From the IMG/VR virus record IMGVR_UViG_3300037487_001412, positions 1 to 34,397 of that record: a stretch of DNA of 34,397 bases; one strand, written 5' to 3'. The notes under the pieces are model-generated. The model saw only the letters and a program-made list of their open reading frames with translations. It had not been told where the DNA came from and made no database searches. Position numbers and translations under genes: made by a program. Within the stretch, counting starts at the first letter, position 1. Every line of letters starts with the position of its first letter. The stretch is from a virus. Positions 14,766-23,495 of this stretch are shown piece by piece.

Positions 14766-17105
14766 TTACCGCCTCTTGGCGTACGACGGCGCTGCGCCGT
14801 TTTGCTCGAGAATCGCGGCGAGCCGGTTGCGCTCCCCGACAGCATCGGACACGTCCCAGCCCTGCTGCGAGTGCATCCGGATGGTGCGGTCGAGCTGCTC
14901 CAGGGCCAGCTTCCCTGCGAGGTTCAGGTTCGGCACCGGGTCCACCTTGATCTGCCCACGCTCGCCCAGCAACGGCTGGAGGCGCTGCACCTCTTCCTTC
15001 TGGAGGGCGCCCTTGGCCGCGTTCGTCATCCAGTTGTTCTTCGCGGCGTTGAACTGCATCTCCGCGCCCTTTTCATCCGCGTAGCCGAAGGGTTCGTTCT
15101 GCGCGACCTTCTGCTTCGTCCGGTCCCACCAGCCGCCGTTCCGCGCGAGGTCGCGCATCTGCACGATGCTCTGGAGGTTCCCCGCGTACGCGTCCAGCGT
15201 CTTGATTGCGGCCTCGGGCATGAGCTTGCCCTTGCCCCCGGCACCGCCACCGGCCGCGGAGATCTTCGCGCTCGCCTCCATGCGGTTGGTGTTCGCGTTC
15301 ATCATCGCCACGCGGTCCTGGACGTTCTGGTGCGCAGCCATCTGCGTGGCCTGCTTCAGGGTCATCAGGTCGCCAGCGAGCTTTTCGTCGATTTTGGCCA
15401 TCTGCAACTTCGCCTGCTCCTGGAGCATCGGGTTCTCAGCAGCGACCTTCGCGATCTGGTCCTGCACCGACTGGAAGAACGAAACCCGAGCCGCGGCCAG
15501 CGACTCAATCGCGTTCATCCCCTGCTCGCGTGCCATCGCGATGACGTTCTTCTTGTCGCCCGCGATGAGGCTCAGCTCTCCGCTCTTGCGAGCGAGTTCA
15601 TCCTGCTGATTCTTCACTTCCTGCTGAGCGAGGTTGTCGAGCCGCTGGAGGAACTGAGGACCCTGGCCGACCCAGCCGAACAGCGCTCCCGAGATGACCG
15701 ACAGCACCCCGCGCCCAATGCCGCCCTTCGTGAAGTACGCGTCGGGGTCCACGGACGTGTTCATGAGCGCACGACGCTCATCCGCGATGGAGTTCATCGT
15801 GGTCTGACCGCGGGCCAGCGTCTCCTCGTACGCGTTCATCGCCGCGAGCCGCTTCTCCTCGTTCTTCGCGGTGAACGTAATCTTATCATCGAGGATCTTC
15901 GACTCGGCCTTGAGCCGCGACTCCTCCACTTTTCTCAGTTCGTCGTGGGCCGACTTCGCGCCATCGGCCGCAGCAATCATCCGCTTGCGCTCCTCGGCAA
16001 ACGGGTCCGCGGGAGGTGGCAGTTCGCCGGAGCCGGGCGTGGAGGTCTTCACGCGGGCCGAGAAAGAACCACCAGCACCCGGAGGGGGGGCTTCAGATGC
16101 CAGCGGAGGTGGAGCCGGAACAGGCGCTCCGACTTGGGTGGGTGCCGCGCTCGAGGGCATGGAGTCCTCGCGTGCTGCGAGCTGCTGCTCGTTGGGAGCC
16201 TGGGAGGGTGTGAAGATGCGACCCAGAGCAGCCGCACCGTCACGCAGGGGCGCCGCGAGGTCGTTCCCGAACTGGTCGATCCGCTGAATGAGCGAGGGCT
16301 CGACAGTCGGGTTCGGCTCATCCACAGGCACGCCGCTCTGGCCGAACCGCTGCACAGGGCGCGTGACGGAGGTGTCCTGGTTGTCGGTGACCGTGCCGGT
16401 GACCGTGGCGGGGCTGGCTTCCGTCACCTGCTCGAAGCTCGGGGGCTCGCCAGCGCGCTTGTGCGCAGCAGCAGCGAGGTTCGACTCGGGCGTGGTGAAG
16501 TCGATACCCTCCTTCATCTGGGCAGCGGCTTCGTTCTCCTTCACCGACTTCGCGAGCGCCTTGCGCGTCTCGAACGCGTCCACGTCCTCCTGGGTGATGT
16601 CGTTGGAGGGCGAGATGTCCAGCTCGGGCATCCTTCGCGTCTTCTCGTGCGCTGCTGCGCGGTCACCCGCAGGGGAGATGTCCAGTTCGGGCATCATCCG
16701 CGACTTCTCGTGCGCCGACGAACGACCCGTCGAGGACTTCGTACCCTCGGACGGCTTTGCACCCGTCACGATGTCCGCGGCCATGCGCGCAGCCCTCGCC
16801 ACGAGCGAACCGCCGCCGCCCTCGGACTTCGACAACTCGAGATCCTTCATGTCGGGGTTCTCTCGGTCGTACTTCTCCCCGAGAGACTTCTCGATTTTCT
16901 TCCCCATCCGGTCAATGCGCATCATGTCGTCGTTGGAGGGCGGCAGCTTGTCGCCGGTCATGTCCTCCACGAGCGTGCCCGCATCGCGTGCGTTCTTCTT
17001 GACCTTCTCCCACTCGGAGTCGGTCATGTTGCCGCGCTTGATCTCGACGGGCACCTTCCCCATCTCGATCATGATGTAGTCACCCAACTTCTTCTTGTCG
17101 GCCAT
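14766..17105 (-). CDS. Large internal virion/ejection protein with tandem 21-residue repeat
   Basis: 779 residues, starting at ATG 17105 with AAGGAG 7 bases before it. The N-terminal 200 residues are polar and Gly/Ser-rich and contain two tandem 21-residue copies with the shared core MPELDISP. A Pro-rich linker follows, then a long helical region (about 370-680) with one hydrophobic segment (GGIGRGVLSVISGALFGW) directly followed by amphipathic helix QGPQFLQRLDNLAQQEVKNQ. That hydrophobic-plus-long-coil layout is common in internal proteins of short-tailed phages and in tail-tip proteins. The C-terminal part (YAGNLQSIVQMRDLARNGG and beyond) is a helical domain. Likely ejected with the genome; a tape-measure role seems less likely. 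Confidence 0.65.
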   Translation of the reverse strand: MADKKKLGDYIMIEMGKVPVEIKRGNMTDSEWEKVKKNARDAGTLVEDMTGDKLPPSNDDMMRIDRMGKKIEKSLGEKYDRENPDMKDLELSKSEGGGGSLVARAARMAADIVTGAKPSEGTKSSTGRSSAHEKSRMMPELDISPAGDRAAAHEKTRRMPELDISPSNDITQEDVDAFETRKALAKSVKENEAAAQMKEGIDFTTPESNLAAAAHKRAGEPPSFEQVTEASPATVTGTVTDNQDTSVTRPVQRFGQSGVPVDEPNPTVEPSLIQRIDQFGNDLAAPLRDGAAALGRIFTPSQAPNEQQLAAREDSMPSSAAPTQVGAPVPAPPPLASEAPPPGAGGSFSARVKTSTPGSGELPPPADPFAEERKRMIAAADGAKSAHDELRKVEESRLKAESKILDDKITFTAKNEEKRLAAMNAYEETLARGQTTMNSIADERRALMNTSVDPDAYFTKGGIGRGVLSVISGALFGWVGQGPQFLQRLDNLAQQEVKNQQDELARKSGELSLIAGDKKNVIAMAREQGMNAIESLAAARVSFFQSVQDQIAKVAAENPMLQEQAKLQMAKIDEKLAGDLMTLKQATQMAAHQNVQDRVAMMNANTNRMEASAKISAAGGGAGGKGKLMPEAAIKTLDAYAGNLQSIVQMRDLARNGGWWDRTKQKVAQNEPFGYADEKGAEMQFNAAKNNWMTNAAKGALQKEEVQRLQPLLGERGQIKVDPVPNLNLAGKLALEQLDRTIRMHSQQGWDVSDAVGERNRLAAILEQNGAAPSYAKRR
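16590..16715 (-). repeat. Tandem 63-bp (21-residue) duplication within the 779-residue virion protein
   Basis: Two adjacent 63-base units (16653-16715 and 16590-16652) encode AHEK(S/T)R(M/R)MPELDISP plus six variable residues. About 16 of the 21 amino acids match, and the nucleotide identity is also high, suggesting a fairly recent duplication. Confidence 0.85.
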
Positions 17106-17113
17106 GATGCTCC

Positions 17114-17812
17114 TTAGAGAACGATGTCGAGAGCGGTGGCGCCTGCTGCGACCGCATCTTTTCCGGTCTGACCAGCAGTGCCCGTGTTCTTCTTCTGGAG
17201 CCGCTGAATCAGCTTGTAGTATTCCAGGTCCGCGTTGCGTGTGGCGTCGTTGAGCGCGGTGCCCTGACCCGCGTAGAACTGACGCATGGCGTCGTCAAGA
17301 CTTCGCTGCTGCAAGCCCGCGCTCGACTGCGCACCGGCCACGTTGAGGTCGGCCCCGCGCATCCCGGCCGCCACGTTGCCGAGCCCCTGCGAGGAGAGCA
17401 TTTGCTCCGCGAGCACGCCTGAGCCTGTGTCGGCCGCGAGCCCGGCGCCGATGCTCCCGGCCTGCGCCATCACCGGGCGGCCTGCGCCTGCCCCGAGAGC
17501 TGCCTGCACGTTCTGCCCCTGGGCACGCGCCCCCTGCATGGAGGCAAGCGACGGACCCGCCTGCTGCGCGCGCATCTGGGCGTACAGAGCTTCCTGGGCT
17601 GGTCGCGCTTGATTCGCCACGATGGTGGAGTACGGGTTCGCGCGAAGGGCGGCGTTCGCCCCGGCGAGAAGCCCCGGCTGGCGCGCACCGGCCGCTGCGT
17701 GGAGAGCATCCTGGGGGCGCTTGATCCCCGCGGTCATCGAATCCGTAGTGCGATCCGCCCAGGAGTCGGGAAGGAAGACCTGATCCATCGTGTTCGTGAA
17801 CCCGTCAGCCAT
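17114..17812 (-). CDS. Internal virion protein, paralogue of the 17822 gene product
   Basis: 232 residues, rich in Ala, Gly and Gln, with no charged clusters until the C-terminus. It is dominated by predicted helix and small residues (QARPAQEALYAQMRAQQAG, GLAADTGSGVLAEQML). Near residue 175 it has SLDDAMRQFYAGQGTALND, shared in modified form with the next gene (SLEDAMQQFYTQGGIGRDL), and the DNA retains a 15-of-16 match (GCATGGCGTCnTCAAG on the plus strand at 17285 and 18076). It is very likely a diverged duplicate of that gene. The end contains KLIQRLQKKNTG. Location in the internal-protein block suggests an ejected or structural role. Confidence 0.55.
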   Translation of the reverse strand: MADGFTNTMDQVFLPDSWADRTTDSMTAGIKRPQDALHAAAGARQPGLLAGANAALRANPYSTIVANQARPAQEALYAQMRAQQAGPSLASMQGARAQGQNVQAALGAGAGRPVMAQAGSIGAGLAADTGSGVLAEQMLSSQGLGNVAAGMRGADLNVAGAQSSAGLQQRSLDDAMRQFYAGQGTALNDATRNADLEYYKLIQRLQKKNTGTAGQTGKDAVAAGATALDIVL

Positions 17813-17821
17813 GTTCGCTCC

Positions 17822-18859
17822 TTACTTGTCCCAGTCGGGAACGATTGAGTTCTTGCCGTCCACCTGACGGTACTTGGTGTTGTCCCCGCCACCACTACTC
17901 GCCCACTTCGCAGCCGCCGAAGCAGCGGTGCCCGCAGAGGTTGCAAGCGCCGCGTTGCGCTGCGCCTCCAGGTCCTTGGACTCGAGGTCCATGCCGAGCT
18001 GCGCGCTGGTCAGGCCCGCTCCGTACTGGTAGTTGCTGAGATCGCGCCCGATGCCACCCTGCGTGTAGAACTGCTGCATGGCGTCTTCAAGGGACGTGTT
18101 CGCCAGCGCGTTGCTTGCCATCGCTCCGGCCTGCTGTCCGTCCTGTCCGCGCTGCGCCGCGAGCTGCTGAGCGAGCAACGACTGCGCTGCCACCTGCTCC
18201 CGGTTCATCAGCATGGCCGAATCGCCCGCGAAGCCGCGCTGCACGTTGCCTGCCCCGAGCACTCCGGCTCGCAGACCGGCGCCACCCCCCGTGCCTCGCA
18301 TCGACGAACCCAGCGCGCTCTGCCCGGCCCGCGCATCCGCGTAGCCAGCCTGCAAGCCCTGCTGAGCGCGCGAGTTCGGGTTGCCCGCGGCCGCTTGCTG
18401 GAGGTCCTGGATCATCTGCGTCTGCCACGCTCGAGAGGCATCTGCGTTGGTCGCGTCGAACGCGACGTTCGAGCGTGTGGGGGCTCCGGCCGAGAAGTAG
18501 TCGTCCCAGGCGTTGCGCCTCGTACCCTGCTGAGCACGGTCTCTCGAGCCCATGACCGCGTTCGAGGTGTTGGTGTGCCCCCCGTTCGCGATTGCTGCTT
18601 GCTCCCCGGCCTGCTGCGCGTTTGCGGCGTAGTTCGGGTCCGCAAGCCGAGCGGCTTTGGCCTCTTCGTCGGCCTGGTACTCAGCCATCGTCTGATCCTG
18701 GTAGTTCGGATCAAGCGAGCGGTTGGCCGCGTTCGACGAAGCGAGCGCCTCTTCGGGCGTCTCGGACATCTCCCCAGCGCCGTTGGCGCGAATGTAGTCG
18801 AACCTCTCGGACTCGGGGATGAACTGCCCAGCCTTTGGTCCGTACTTGGGAATCGGCAT
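17822..18859 (-). CDS. Internal virion protein, paralogue of the 17114 gene product
   Basis: 345 residues, overall Ala/Gln/Gly-rich. The N-terminus is polar (MPIPKYGPKAGQFIPESER), then come Asn/Gln/Ala-rich helices and Gly-rich turns (GTGGGAGLRAGVLGAGN). SLEDAMQQFYTQGGIG near residue 255 is the stretch shared with the 17114 product; after it comes another helical region ending QRNAALATSAGTAASAAAK. The ATG lies three bases after the large tail gene stop. The protein probably sits inside the head or channel; no enzymatic motif is visible. Confidence is in the coding call and the paralogy, less in the role. Confidence 0.55.
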   Translation of the reverse strand: MPIPKYGPKAGQFIPESERFDYIRANGAGEMSETPEEALASSNAANRSLDPNYQDQTMAEYQADEEAKAARLADPNYAANAQQAGEQAAIANGGHTNTSNAVMGSRDRAQQGTRRNAWDDYFSAGAPTRSNVAFDATNADASRAWQTQMIQDLQQAAAGNPNSRAQQGLQAGYADARAGQSALGSSMRGTGGGAGLRAGVLGAGNVQRGFAGDSAMLMNREQVAAQSLLAQQLAAQRGQDGQQAGAMASNALANTSLEDAMQQFYTQGGIGRDLSNYQYGAGLTSAQLGMDLESKDLEAQRNAALATSAGTAASAAAKWASSGGGDNTKYRQVDGKNSIVPDWDK

Positions 18860-18862
18860 GGC

Positions 18863-21800
18863 TTACACGTTCTCCGGGGTCCGCGTGGAACCGTACTTGA
18901 CGCCGACAGCAAGAGCCAGATCCGTGATGCGCACTCGGCTGAGCCCGTTCTGGTCGGAGAACGTGAGCCGCAGCAGCATCGACTGGCACTTCTGCTTGAA
19001 GAACTGGTGCTGGAACTGGAACACCCCGGCGACGGACACGACCGGGGCCGCGCTCGAGACTTCAGGCGTACCGAGGATCTGCTCGCCGTCGTACGCCACC
19101 TCGATGTCGAAGGCCGGTGCGCTTCCGTAGTTGGCCGCCCCGAGCGCCAGCATCCGGCGCACGCGCTGGAAGCCCTGGAGACCGGCGACCTGAATCGGCG
19201 CCGTCTGGATGAGCCCGCGCACCACGGTCGTCTCCCCCTGGTCCTGCACTACGGCCGGATTTCGGTACTGGAGGCGAGGCACGCCCGCGTTGTTCTGGAG
19301 AAAGAAATAGACCCCGCTGACGAGGCAGGCGTCCACGCTCGAATGCCTAGTGAAGATGACGAACTGGCCCCAGGTCTGGTCCCACACGAAGCAGTACGAG
19401 TTGTTGAAGAACTGCGTCTGCTGCGTGGCGCCACCCGACAGCGCGACAACGGGCGGGTTTCCTGTAGTGGCGATCATCGGGTCCAGGTCCGAGCCGACGA
19501 AATCCCCCGTCTGTGCACGAGACACGCCCGCGCTGGTGAACAGCCGCAGACCGTACTTGCTCTGGAACCAGATGCCCTCGGTGGCGAGCTTCACGGACTT
19601 GGGGGCGGTCCACAGCGCACCGATGCCGGTAGCGACCGTTTCCACGGACGCGTACCTGCCCACGCCAGAGGAGTTCGGCCCGGTGCCGAACAGCACGCCG
19701 AACGCGTTCTCCCCGACCACCACGAGCTTGCCCGACATCTCCGCGGTGGCGACGACTCGGCCAAGTTCCGACTTCACCACCTGCTGAAAGGACACCTCGT
19801 CGGCCACGAACTCGGCCGAGAAGCCAGGAGACACCTGCTTCGACCAGTAGAGGCGCGAGCCGTCACCGCAGCCGGAGAGCACCATGCGCTCGTCGAACAC
19901 GGACATGTGGCGACACGACGGGGCGGGCGTGTTTCCAAGGATGCCTCCCTCGGTGTAGAGCACCTCGCCGGAAGGCAGGTTCGCCTCCGAGATGTAGGCG
20001 CCCAGTCCGTACTGGTCCGACTGTGCCAAGTAGAGCGTGGTGTTCGTACTCGATTGGAGCGTGCGGTAAATCTGGAGCTTGCGCGTCCCCTTCAGGCTCG
20101 GCGGCCGAAGAATCGTCGGGTCGATGTCGAGGTTGCCACCCGAAGTCGCTACGGAGCACAGCGAAGAGATGCCCGATTCGTGCCAGTTTCCCTGTGCGTC
20201 TTCCCATGAGTCGGTGAACGCGCAGATGAAGGTCCCGATGCCGGGGAAGGTGAACTTGCCCGTACCCGTAGGAAGCGGAGGGATGACGACGAGCCCGCTC
20301 ACCACGTTCCCCACGACTTCAGGGTTGAAGTGGAACCCCTCCTCTACGAGCTGCATGCCGTCCGTGATCATCGGAAGCGCACCGGCCAAGTACGTCAGGC
20401 CGTTCCACTTCGCGTCCCCCAACTGCTCGATGGGCGAGAACCGCGCCGCAGCGACGCAGATTTCGGTGTTGTTGGTCACGCCAGCCAGACGCGTGTTCGT
20501 CTCGAACTTCACGTAGGGCAGCAGGCTCCCCGAGCAACTCGGGATGCGGTGTCCGGAGTTGAGCGCGAGCGGGCTCGGAGCTGCTGCCTCGCCCCAGTCG
20601 AGTCGGGCCACGATGGACGTGGGGAACTTCAACGTGTTCAGGCCCGTAGCTGCCTCGGTGAGGTCGAACACGAGCAGCACGCTCTGGAACTTCGTCGAGG
20701 TGAACAGGACCGGAACGAAGTCGCGCCCACGCATCGTGAAGCTGCGCCCGGCAACGAAGCCGGTGATGGACGTGGCGTTCACCTGGGAGACCAAAACGTG
20801 AGCGGTGGTGCAGCGCAGTACGTTGGTGAACGCGTAGCTGTTGGCGGTGCTCGTGAAGCCGTCGAACGTCAGCAGCATGTCGCCACCAGTGAAGTCCGTG
20901 ACGACGATGCGACCTACGCGTGTCGTGGCGAAGGGTCCGACAACCGTCACCTCCGCGGACTGCACACTGGCTACGTGCCTGTAGCCTCTCAGGTTCAGCC
21001 CTGCTCCGTAGAAGGCGTGCGCGGTGAACGTTGCCCCGTCGAAAGTGGCGTGCGCCGTGAGCGACACAGGAGGAGCGGCAGGTGCGGCGTTCGTCACGGT
21101 CGTGATTGCGACCAGTCCCAGGCCGACCAGCACCATGTAGATGTTGCCCGCAGCGATGGTGCCTCGAGCAACAACTGCGTAGCCAAGTCCCTGCACGATT
21201 GCGACATCAAACAGAGCCGTAGACGCCACCGTGGACTCTACGAGCACCCCGTTTGCTGTCGTGACGAGCAGGCCCCCGTAAACGAGAGCGCCACCTGCCG
21301 CAGGTACGTAGTGGCCGATCACATCGAAAGAGACTGCCCCGGCCTTATAGCGGGCGTAGAAGATGGAAAAGCGCGCGTTCGTCGAGTCGTAGATGACGCG
21401 AGGGTTGACGAACTTGTCGCTACCTGCGGAGAACGTGCCTCCCGAGATTTCCGCATCGGTCGCGAGGTCTCGCACAGACCACTTTGCGTAGCCGAAGCGG
21501 TCCTGTTCCCACGCGAGGCAGTACGTGGACGCGCCAACGGCGCAGTCGAAAGACACGCCGTACAGCGACGCACCTACGCCCGGCTCTTTGCGCGTCAAGC
21601 CCTGGATGCGATTTGTGACGACACCGACTCGAGTAAACTTGTTCGTTCCGTTGTCGTACGCCGTATCGGTGGCGTACTGGCTCACGAACGCGGACCCGTT
21701 GGCGCGCACCGTCGAGCCATCCAGCATCTCGATGTTCGGCACGTTGTTGTGCTCGAACATGCGGACGCCGGTTGAGAAGCCTCCGGGGATGGTGCGCACG

Positions 21801-21949
21801 CTGGTGCCAGCTCGCGTGATGATATCCATCCCGTCCAGATCCACGTCGTACGCCTCCGTCAGCTTCGACGGGATGACGAGTCGCTGGTCGGTTTTCTTGT
21901 CAACACCGCCACGAAGAGAGATGCGCACCGGCAAGTCTTGAAGCGCCAT
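18863..21949 (-). CDS. Large beta-rich tail protein (nozzle/stabilisation type)
   Basis: 1028 residues, mostly beta, with few charges. The N-terminus, LRGGVDKKTDQRLVIPSKL followed by AYDVDLDGMDIITRAGTS, has the form of the podoviral tail stabilisation/nozzle family (a GGVdtkTdp...lveaeNv...pGs segment), which binds below the adaptor and forms the distal tail tube. Further blocks of alternating hydrophobic residues continue to residue 1000, with seven or more beta-propeller-like stretches. It follows the adaptor in the expected gene order (portal, scaffold, capsid, adaptor, nozzle). The call rests on N-terminal motif, length and order. Confidence 0.65.
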   Translation of the reverse strand: MALQDLPVRISLRGGVDKKTDQRLVIPSKLTEAYDVDLDGMDIITRAGTSVRTIPGGFSTGVRMFEHNNVPNIEMLDGSTVRANGSAFVSQYATDTAYDNGTNKFTRVGVVTNRIQGLTRKEPGVGASLYGVSFDCAVGASTYCLAWEQDRFGYAKWSVRDLATDAEISGGTFSAGSDKFVNPRVIYDSTNARFSIFYARYKAGAVSFDVIGHYVPAAGGALVYGGLLVTTANGVLVESTVASTALFDVAIVQGLGYAVVARGTIAAGNIYMVLVGLGLVAITTVTNAAPAAPPVSLTAHATFDGATFTAHAFYGAGLNLRGYRHVASVQSAEVTVVGPFATTRVGRIVVTDFTGGDMLLTFDGFTSTANSYAFTNVLRCTTAHVLVSQVNATSITGFVAGRSFTMRGRDFVPVLFTSTKFQSVLLVFDLTEAATGLNTLKFPTSIVARLDWGEAAAPSPLALNSGHRIPSCSGSLLPYVKFETNTRLAGVTNNTEICVAAARFSPIEQLGDAKWNGLTYLAGALPMITDGMQLVEEGFHFNPEVVGNVVSGLVVIPPLPTGTGKFTFPGIGTFICAFTDSWEDAQGNWHESGISSLCSVATSGGNLDIDPTILRPPSLKGTRKLQIYRTLQSSTNTTLYLAQSDQYGLGAYISEANLPSGEVLYTEGGILGNTPAPSCRHMSVFDERMVLSGCGDGSRLYWSKQVSPGFSAEFVADEVSFQQVVKSELGRVVATAEMSGKLVVVGENAFGVLFGTGPNSSGVGRYASVETVATGIGALWTAPKSVKLATEGIWFQSKYGLRLFTSAGVSRAQTGDFVGSDLDPMIATTGNPPVVALSGGATQQTQFFNNSYCFVWDQTWGQFVIFTRHSSVDACLVSGVYFFLQNNAGVPRLQYRNPAVVQDQGETTVVRGLIQTAPIQVAGLQGFQRVRRMLALGAANYGSAPAFDIEVAYDGEQILGTPEVSSAAPVVSVAGVFQFQHQFFKQKCQSMLLRLTFSDQNGLSRVRITDLALAVGVKYGSTRTPENV

Positions 21950-21967
21950 TACGACCTCGTAGCAAAA

Positions 21968-22357
21968 CTAGCCCTCCGTGTCGAAGGACTTGCAGTTCAG
22001 TACCCCGGTGGTGCCGGAATCCACGCTGACGACTCCGAGCGGCGAGATGATCAGCGGGAAGATGTAGACGTAGTGGCTGGGCCGGTAGCCCGCAGGGAGC
22101 GTGAAGATCACCTGATCCACACCGCTCGTGCGTGTCACCCAGCCACGGAGATGAACTCGGCCGAGCGGGTCCTTCTTGTACCCAGGCTGGAGCGGGTCGT
22201 CAAACAGGCCCGTTGCCGGGTCCAGTACCCACCCCGCGTTGAGCGTCGGGCGGTGCCACGGGTCGGGCTCGTCGAACGGTCGCAGCAGCTTCAGCACCGC
22301 CTGAAGCGAGGTGATGACCTTCTCGAGCGTGCCCGGACGGTCTACCTGTGGCAGCAC
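21968..22357 (-). CDS. Small virion/adhesion-domain protein
   Basis: 129 residues from GTG 22357, directly after the stop of the previous gene. Residues about 38-100 have WVLDPATGLFDDPLQPGYKKDP, GRVHLRGWVTRT and IFTLPAGYRPSHY, the pattern of a small beta domain found at the C-terminus of many phage fibre and structural proteins (xGRVhLrG...LPaGYRPs). This suggests a minor tail or receptor-binding component. It sits between the adaptor and nozzle genes. The exact part is not determinable. The stretch 21950-21967 between it and the nozzle gene is too short for anything but a ribosome site. Confidence 0.6.
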   Translation of the reverse strand: MLPQVDRPGTLEKVITSLQAVLKLLRPFDEPDPWHRPTLNAGWVLDPATGLFDDPLQPGYKKDPLGRVHLRGWVTRTSGVDQVIFTLPAGYRPSHYVYIFPLIISPLGVVSVDSGTTGVLNCKSFDTEG

Positions 22358-23023
22358 TCAGAACCTCCAGGGTTCGAGTTCGTTGCCTTCCACGAGGTCC
22401 AGGTCCACGGACTGCTTCGGCGCCGCCGCGTCGCGCGACTCCACGAGCGACTTGAGTTCGACGTTCCACTGCTCGAGGAGCTGCTGCGCCTTCGTGGTGC
22501 TCGTCTCCTCTTTCTCCATCATCTGGATGGCCGCGTAGAGCACCACGTACTTCTCCCAGCCGTTGGGGAAGCTGATGGAGTCCGCGATGTTCACCAACAG
22601 CGTGGCCTCCGGCGCGTAGGTGATCTCCACCAGCGTGCCGTTCGCCTGCACGGGCAGCAGCTTCACGTTGCCCGCCACGAGCTTGTAGCGCGGCTTGGAG
22701 CCCGTACCGAGCGCGTTCTTGTAGGCGTTGCGCTCCTGTTGCGTGTACGGCAGCAGGGTGCAGGTCGAGCCACCGATGTTCATCTCGATGGTCTGGAGCT
22801 TGAAAAACGAAGCCGGTAGTGGCGCCACACCGGCCGCCACCACCAAGCTCGCGCTCGTGGACACGTACTCTTCACCGTACGCGGACACGAGCTTCTCATG
22901 GAGCTGCTGCACACCCTCGTTGATCCAATCCGTCAGCTCGGCTTCCGTGACGAAGCCCGCAACGGGCTGGTCGGCACGGGACCGAGCACGACTTCTCAGC
23001 GTGGCGAGGGTGACAGTTCCCAT
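22358..23023 (-). CDS. Head-tail adaptor protein
   Basis: 221 residues. The N-terminal segment TLRSRARSRADQPVAGFVTEAEL followed by DWINEGVQQLHEKL is a good match to the phage head-tail adaptor pattern (R...AD......vT.aeL..wINeg...L), with the later stretches ASFFKLQTIEM and NGWEKYVVLYAAIQMMEKEE also typical. These proteins form the ring beneath the portal. The start at ATG 23023 follows the previous stop by three bases. It lies directly after the small capsid-linked protein and before the tail genes, which is the usual order. Confidence 0.75.
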   Translation of the reverse strand: MGTVTLATLRSRARSRADQPVAGFVTEAELTDWINEGVQQLHEKLVSAYGEEYVSTSASLVVAAGVAPLPASFFKLQTIEMNIGGSTCTLLPYTQQERNAYKNALGTGSKPRYKLVAGNVKLLPVQANGTLVEITYAPEATLLVNIADSISFPNGWEKYVVLYAAIQMMEKEETSTTKAQQLLEQWNVELKSLVESRDAAAPKQSVDLDLVEGNELEPWRF

Positions 23024-23026
23024 GAC

Positions 23027-23428
23027 TTAGTTTCCGTTCGGGACCTGAAGCGTGTTGCTCAGCTTCACGCCGATCAGCCAGATGTCGGTCGTCGCGAGGT
23101 TCGCCAGCGTCGGCGCCACGGCGGTGGCCGCCGCGAACACCTTGACCCGGATGACCTTGGTGGTGCTCACCGTCTCCGAGACGATGGTGAAGCAGTAGTG
23201 CCGCAGGCCGGTGGAGTCGATGACGTGGAAGTCGGCTCCGAGCAGCGCCGCCCACTTGTCGCTCAGCGTGATGTCGTAGAGCCCGGTGCTCACCCAGGCG
23301 ATGCTGGCGACACCAAGACCCTTGAGGCCGGTGGGGCTCGCGCCCGCGGCGCCCACGCACTTCGCGGTGATGCCCACCTCGTCGCGGTTGAACGTCTTGG
23401 CCGTGTCCGTCAGATTACGTGCGCCCAT
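23027..23428 (-). CDS. Small capsid-associated beta protein
   Basis: 133 residues with AGGAG 9 bases before ATG 23428. It is beta-rich with a distinctive GLYDITLSDKWAALLGADFHV stretch. Proteins with this pattern often follow major capsid genes in uncultured phages and may be decoration, cement or head-closure components. No membrane segment or enzymatic motif. A transcription terminator lies immediately upstream, so it may depend on read-through from the capsid gene. Confidence 0.6.
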   Translation of the reverse strand: MGARNLTDTAKTFNRDEVGITAKCVGAAGASPTGLKGLGVASIAWVSTGLYDITLSDKWAALLGADFHVIDSTGLRHYCFTIVSETVSTTKVIRVKVFAAATAVAPTLANLATTDIWLIGVKLSNTLQVPNGN

Positions 23429-23443
23429 GTTCTTGTTCTCCTG

Positions 23444-23487
23444 AAAAAGGGGTGAGGGGAGCGAGCCAGTTTCAGCCCGCTCCCCTC
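23444..23487 (-). terminator. Terminator downstream of the major capsid gene
   Basis: Read on the minus strand: 10-bp stem GAGGGGAGCG/CGCTCCCCTC (23478-23487 with 23454-23463), a 14-base loop, then ACCCCTTTTT with the T run at 23444-23448. It is nine bases after the capsid stop. It would partly end transcripts after the capsid gene and let capsid mRNA dominate, a common phage arrangement. Confidence 0.75.
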
Positions 23488-23495
23488 GAAGGTGA

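Noticed and set aside
12408-17105. Tape-measure protein
   Set aside because: The two large proteins lack tape-measure repeats, follow the tail-nozzle gene and are joined by small internal-type proteins; no long-tail tube, sheath or tail-chaperone genes are seen.
13668-17117. Very long plus-strand ORF (1149 residues) opposite the internal virion genes
   Set aside because: It is antisense to two genes with good starts, ribosome sites and gene-order context. Its product is rich in Arg/His/Leu with no motif, a typical shadow of high third-position GC.
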